Shown one piece after another: positions 58,151-64,000 of a stretch of 64,000 bases of DNA. Position 1 is the stretch's first letter. Every line of letters starts with the position of its first letter. Under the pieces are notes generated by a model that was not told the origin of the DNA, ran no database searches, and saw nothing but the letters and a program-made list of their open reading frames with translations. A program made the position numbers and the translations under genes. The DNA lies in contig JAECUM010016683.1 in NCBI GenBank assembly GCA_016617855.1, forward strand, positions 1-64,000, in the 5' to 3' direction. Source of the DNA: Megalonaias nervosa. Taxonomy: Eukaryota > Mollusca > Bivalvia > Unionida > Unionidae.

Positions 58151-60506
58151 CATTTTGTCAGTTGTGAATCCTTGTTATGCAATCAACCTAAAATAAAACC
58201 AATTTTTGGAGTTAAACTTTTCTTCATTATTACCTACTGAATTATAATACACTAGGAAATCATCCATTACCTCGCAAATACAGTCCCCCCAAGCTAAATG
58301 AAATATTAATAAGGTCTTTTACTTGCCCTAGTCTCATAAGCCAATATGTGTAATAAATTCATCTAGTGTGGGGTTAATTCCTTGAAAGCTGAACAGGTCA
58401 GAAAGGAAATAATATCCTTTCTCTCAATGGTAAGAATAAGCGAGGTCACCATCTTTTGACTGACTTGTTATATTTCAAGCAGAACTTCCATGCTCCGTCA
58501 CTGTCATGAAGATGGCCCTGGTAAGAAGGGCCCAAAGACGACCAGTTTCAAGACAAAATGTGATTTCCCATGAGTGGAAGCCTGTTCTTATCAATGAGAC
58601 ATGAGGCAATCATCAGAGAAACCAAACTATCATGACAGAACTGCTGATAGTTTGAGTTGACCGATAAGGCATACATTTCATTAATTCTGCCTGCTGAAAC
58701 TAAAGTGATTTTGAACCAGGTCTTATATGAAAATATGAGTTGTCAAGGCTCTAGACAGTGGTTCAAATGATACCTTGTTCAACCACCTCGGAATCCACTG
58801 TAGATTCCATTTCAGTCAAAGGACCAAATCCTTTATTCAAGTCAAGTTGCAACAGGCTCAAGGTCGGCCAGGTCTTTGTTCTGGCCTACATCCGCCTTCC
58901 TTCCACAATGGCAAAACATATCTTAAGTCATGGATGGTAACTTTTGATTGTGACTAGAGCTAACTTCTCTTTGCAAATGCGACAGAAGGTGGTTAGTTTT
59001 TTGTGGTGTCAAGGCTTTCAATCTATCAATACTTCTCTGTTCACAGCAGTGGGAGAAAACCCTTAATTTCCCTTCTTAGGATGTCAAAGTGGTGGGCCTT
59101 CCTACCTGTGCAATTCTGTGCAACACTTATTCACAGAAATATTTCATTTCTGATAGCTTGTTTGATATGAGTGAGGCATGCTGGTTTCTGAATTGGGATA
59201 GAAAATATGCATGGTTTGTGAACCAATAGGTGAATGAAGGCAGAATTTTCCTGTGAATCTCCACTGCTAGATTCAGGATGTCAATCAGCCCTGATTTTTC
59301 CCACCTAATGGGAGTAAACAGGTCTAGTCTGCATTCACACTGTCACTTTTTCAATGATGCAATCGGAGGGGTTATAAGATGTTTGCATTGAGATTGTTCC
59401 TGGGCAAATGAAAGGGCATTTGATATCCAGTCCTTCAGATTTGTGACTGATGTGGTGACGGTTGGGAGTCTGGCAATGGCTTCACTAAAGTTGTCAAACT
59501 TGCTCTCAAATTGAGACCATACCTTATCTTGCTTATGAAACGTCATACAATATCAATATATCTGTTGAAGAAAGGGACAGTGGAAACGATGCAGAATCAT
59601 TTGTTTTAAAATATAACACATGGAAATCTTTTTATACTGAAAAAAAAAAGTGGAGAAACTCATTAAACTTGCGGAAATCCTCAAAATTTCCAAAGAGATA
59701 AGCAAGAAGACTTTGTGTAAAATTCAATATTTTATTTCTGAATTTAATTCCTGGGGCCTACTGAATGTTCAGTGAAAAAAGTGTTGTTGCCAACCAACAA
59801 ATAAGAAAGATATTACAAATGCTGAATTTGACAAAGAGATTTTGAGATGTTTCATGAAACTGCAGCCTGGTATTCCACCTCACTGCAAAGTGGTACACAC
59901 GATGTAGACCCCAAATTTGACTGAAGACCGTGGAATGAATGGATCAATCTGTGTGAATCGGTTTGTTTCCACCAGGATACTGAACATGACTGGGATGTAT
60001 CAGGTTTAAATGTGGATTTGCTGACAACAACACCTGAGGAGACAAGGCGGCCGAAATCTGAAGACTTGGTTCCCACTTGTCATCTGATATGATTTACTAA
60101 AAATAAGTTGTCTGAGAGAATCAGGATGCCATTTCTAGACAATATTTTCCTGCATTTCAATGTTTTTCAATGTTTATAATGGCTTTCATCTCAAAGATGC
60201 TGATGAGCATGGAGGGCTCATGTAGGAGCTTCTCAAAAGGTGGTCAGGAGATTGGCACTACAGTCAGTTGTACTGGTAACCGTACAGATTGTGAATTTTG
60301 GTAGCTGATTCTGCATCAGGATGCCAACATGAGTCAAGGGCAGTCAACATATTTGATAAGATCTCTATTCCGAAATTGATCATTTCGTCTCTGACAGCTT
60401 CATCGAACACTGGGAAGTAAGTATCATCTGCCACTTGTAAGAGGTCTCAAAAAGAAGCTTCTCAACTTAAAGACATTTTTAACCCAATGCCCAGATTGAT
60501 ATTGTG

Positions 60507-61150
60507 CTAGGTTGGAATGAAATTGTATTTGTCCTTGTTGAAAAGAAATGCAAGATGAAATAAAAGCGAAGAAAGGGATTTCATGTTTTGGTACAAAAGA
60601 CTGCTCACCTTGTGCTTTTGGAACATGTTGCCCTGGTAGTTTGATGTCCTGGACATGGGGATGGCTCTAAAGTGCGAAATGACTTGGTCCATGATGCTCC
60701 TGATGACCTAGGGAGTGAGATTCAGACCACAAGGGAGTGCCCTGAGCTGCTAAATCAAGTCCCTGAAAGGGAGCCTCTGAAATTGCCAGAATGGTCTGTG
60801 AATGGGAATATGAAGATATGCATCTTGGAGACTGAGGTCAATCCCCAAATCTCACTCCTCCATGGCACTGTTGACCAATGCTGAGGTCTTCATTCTGAAT
60901 TTGGGTACCTGAATCTACTGGCTGAGAGAGTTTTGATTCAAGACTGATTTGAGCTTGTGAAATAATCTTTATCACCCATATCATATGGAGACTATTTCTG
61001 ACTGCAGAATAACTGCCTTGTATAGACCTTTCAAATGTGGCAAAATGGGAACCCCTGACAGTGTTGGATTGTTGAGGAACATAATCTGGAGGCCCACCTA
61101 AATGATTTGCAAGACAAATGAGTTTTCAGTACAGAGACTCTCATATTTCA
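60507..61150 (-). pseudogene. D9 reverse transcriptase remnant
   Basis: Minus-strand reading near 60840-60770 gives SLQDAYLHIPIH, the DIRS-type palm motif, followed by ALPCGLNLTP and IRSIMDQVISHFRAIPM toward 60640. In-frame stops interrupt it. The YLDD box was not found. Confidence 0.75.
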
Positions 61151-61316
61151 TGGTCAAGTGTTGAAAGTTCTCTCCCCATTAGGAGGTTGGCTAAACAGCC
61201 AAACAAGCATGTGATCATTCTCTGTGGAAAGGAAACTGCTCGACTCTCCCTGCATGTTCTCAACACTTGCTCTAAGAAACGGCCCTCACTGATGTGAAAG
61301 GTTTGAAGAAGGGTTT

Positions 61317-62652
61317 CTACATCTGGTGTGCCTTAGAGTATTCCATCTTTCTTCTTTGGTCCCTCTCAGGAAATAAACACAGTTCTTGGGTGATGGGCCT
61401 AAACAAGGCTGTTTCCTGGCCATGGAAATGAGTTTGGAAGACAAAGGATGAGATCAGATGAATGCATTGCCATCTCGGAGCAGTGTGGACATCGATACAA
61501 ATGCACATCTCCACTGGAGGTTAATGGATGGAGCTTTAGAATTTGTGTGTGCTCTGCTGCCCTACTGAGTACATAAGCCATGTGTGAGACTGACAAGCAT
61601 GTGTGTTTGTGAGGGTCTCAACAGTGGTATCTAGGATCATGCTCTTCATGCTGCAGTATTTCCATTTAGACCAGTTGTGAATGGAGATGATACCTATGAT
61701 GTTCCAAAACCATTGCTGCAGGCAGAAGATACATTTCCAGTCCACGCAAACAAAGGATGGTTTCAACCTTCCCAGGCTTTCAATATATCTGTCGATGACT
61801 GGGACTTTGGTGCGGTAACACTGTGTGTTTTGTAGAACTTTCGATTAAAGTTAGATGCAAGTCATCACTGTGAGAAGGCCTACTGATGATGATTTGATGA
61901 TTTTATTTTGAAACTGCCTTTTGAAGCAGTGCAAAATATAAGTGAATTGACAAGACTGTGGTAAATGTTTGAAAGAAGACTGGTCTCTCTTGGTTAAGAG
62001 GTTGACAGATGCAGGAATTCTGAAAGAGGCCACTGACTGAGCAGATTTCTGGAGGCAGAAGCCAGAATCTCTTTTAGTGGGTGCATGAAAGGCTGTATTC
62101 CCACATCATCATTGGATGAAGTAGTGAAGATGGCACTTGCAAGTATATATCTCCAAATAAAAGGTGTGGGGCAACAAAAAAGCTTCTGTAATGACATCTG
62201 AGCTGGCATCTGTCCATGTTGGTAAGAGGTAATCTACAGGTGTTCATTCTTAGAGTCATCAAAACACAGATGACTGTACCCAGTCCTGGTGATACAAGGC
62301 ACAGACTGGGACTGTGCAGGAGCTGGAGTGGATGACATCTGATGGCCAGTTAGGTTCAGTACAAACTATTCTGGGACTGATCACCATAGCTAGTACCAGG
62401 GTCTATATCAAGTAAAGGATTGTAGAGAGTTAGTCCCTGTGGGCTACTATACTGTGATGTCAATGTCCCAGTAGTCTGTTCTGTGATGATGTAATCTGGC
62501 TGGGACAATGTGGTCAATGTTGGAGCTGAGACTGTTATGTGGTTCACAATGGCAAATATTGCCAGACCCTCCTTGGTACTGGCAGTCTTTGCCTCAAATG
62601 AGAAAGCTGGTAACTGAGGCAATGTCAGCAACAATACTGATGGTATCTGCAT
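61317..62652 (-). pseudogene. D9 gag-like region
   Basis: Several short minus-strand frames (61317-61766, 61851-62262, 62356-62652) occupy the gag position. They have no zinc knuckle or other recognisable motif, so this rests on position alone. Confidence 0.4.
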
Positions 62653-62750
62653 CCTTATTTGAGCATTTCTCGGTTTTCTTGCTTGCCTGGGCTAACTGTT
62701 CTGATGAAACTGTCACCCATATCTCATCAGACCAGTTCAAATAAATATCA

Positions 62751-64000
62751 CAAGTAATATCTAATACACACCCGATATGGCTAATACAGGTGGAGTGATT
62801 ATCTTCAACCAGCCAGAATAGAGGGGAAGCATAATGAAGAGAAACTATTGAGATGTGACCTTAACCTTGAAAACAGGACCAGCAATGTGTTACTCAACAC
62901 ACCTTCTGGTGATGATGTGTAAGCATACCAAGTTTCATACCTTAATCTCCAACAGTTTTAAAGTTAAAGAGCAGCCAGTAAAGGGTGATGGAAAATAAAA
63001 TATTGATATTTGACCTTGAAGATAGGACCCCAGCTGTGGTATGTGATGAGTAATAACAGTTTCAGCTTTCAAGTTAGAGTGGTAGGAAAAGTGACAGACT
63101 GATAGACAGAGATGGATGGATGGATGAACAGAATGAAACACAGATATTTTTTTTCCTGCTTTTCTTCAAAAAGGCAGAGAGAAATTACTGAAATTATCTT
63201 ATTTCCTGAAATAAATCATTTACTGCATACAACCTGCAAAAGATTTTGTATTGAAATGGATTGCAAGTTCTACTGACCATTAGGTCAGGCAATTAGGATG
63301 GCACAAATTACCTTACCACAGCATAAACTTTCAAAAGGTCGAAAACCAAGATGAATTGTAATTACTATTAATCATTATGGCAAGCCATCGAGATGCTGCT
63401 CATAAGGCATAACAGAAAAATAACTTAGTTTCTAATTTCATGACCAACCCCATATTTTTCCTGGTAACCCTATAAATGTTGTGAAGAAGAAAAAAAATTC
63501 TGGATTTTTACGCACACTGTAACCTTCTGAATTAATTTCATTCAGATGCATCAATATTAAACATCATGCTTATTATAATGTTACTGTTTATCCCAATATT
63601 GGAATGTCATGTGCTGTGAGGTCACAATGAAAAGCAGTGTGTCAAAAACAAAATTTGCAGTACCCTGTTATCCATTATAGTAGACTTAACCTAGTTTAGT
63701 ACCTGGCCACCATTGTAAAAGTCAACTGTGACCAAACAGTTTTCTGATGACACTAAAGGTGCAGAGCATTCAAAACTCATGAATAAACAGACTTTAGTTA
63801 AAACTACTTTACTATTAAATTACAGAACAACAATTACTATTTCATTTATACGAAAAGATTTGCTTACATGACAACACTGATATGCACTTCAGCAACTGAC
63901 TGACATAACTAGGTGTTAATCCTTCTCTCCAAGGGAAGACAAATCTCTTCTGCCATCCATCTTGGCAATCACACAACTTTTTAACACTTCAATGTTCAAA
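62751..64000. other. Right-end intron with a dispersed repeat
   Basis: 62840-63130 contains gaccttaaccttgaaaacag, accaagtttcataccttaat and a terminal gatggatggatgaacag tract, resembling a widespread molluscan-type repeat. The rest, to 64000, is AT-rich and unassigned; no GPAT first exon recognised. Confidence 0.45.

Larger units (their letters stand above)
58203..62750 (-). mobile_element. DIRS-like copy D9, diverged
   Basis: An eroded 3' terminus (58203-58330, with tacctactgaattataatac and taggaaat..cattacctcgcaaa) precedes recombinase-like sequence (58330-59330), RT (60500-61150) and gag-like sequence (61200-62750). RNase H is poorly visible and the stretch 59560-59860 does not match. No 5' terminus found. 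It belongs with the D2/D6 group by its terminus. Confidence 0.7.

Noticed and set aside
1..64000. CRISPR arrays, bacterial operons, riboswitches
   Set aside because: The window is eukaryotic and intron-rich; repeats present do not have direct-repeat/spacer structure.

Overview
This window is eukaryotic genomic DNA. It is AT-rich and almost entirely intronic, with small GT-AG introns-and-exons structure on the minus strand and dense retroelements. The repeat types (tRNA-headed SINEs, a repeat rich in TGACCTTTGACC, DIRS and Ty3/gypsy elements) suggest an invertebrate, most plausibly a mollusc; that assignment is an inference.

Host gene. One gene is read with confidence: a glycerol-3-phosphate acyltransferase 3/4-like gene (GPAT3/GPAT4, formerly AGPAT9/AGPAT6) on the minus strand. 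Nine coding exons (positions 54022 down to 3916; 723 coding bases, every splice phase agreeing) run from the cytosolic N-terminal region through two membrane segments to the acyltransferase blocks NHTSPID, the FERSE region and FPEG. The first exon(s) lie beyond the right edge or were not recognised; the C-terminal exons lie beyond the left edge. The introns are 0.3 to 12.5 kb.

Intron content, left to right. 1-2164: 3' end of a Ty3/gypsy element (RT-RNase H, polypurine tract, 3' LTR) with no integrase between RNase H and LTR. 3.2-3.6 and 19.8-20.0 kb: tandem copies of a nuclear-receptor-half-site-like repeat. 7.3-7.7, 9.1-9.35, 11.3-12.75, 49.9 and 53.0 kb: a satellite-like repeat of roughly 130-160 bp. 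9.7-62.7 kb: nine copies or remnants of DIRS-like tyrosine-recombinase retrotransposons, all on the minus strand, two of them (20.4-26.3 and 40.5-45.5 kb) spanning both inverted terminal repeats and carrying the internal complementary region typical of DIRS. 16.4 kb: a near-perfect foldback hairpin. 18.3-19.65 and 48.2-49.55 kb: two copies of a 1.39-kb non-autonomous TA-flanked DNA transposon. 33.0-34.0 and 45.6-46.5 kb: LTRs of gypsy type, the second a solo LTR with a target duplication. 30.5, 51.7 and 58.0 kb: tRNA-derived SINEs.

The most interesting signals are the complete DIRS architecture (ITR plus internal complementary region) in a family whose copies all lie in the sense orientation of the host gene, transposon ends that abut host exons within 22-82 bases, and a gypsy-type element whose pol ends at RNase H, which fits either a deletion or the unusual Gmr1-like pol order.
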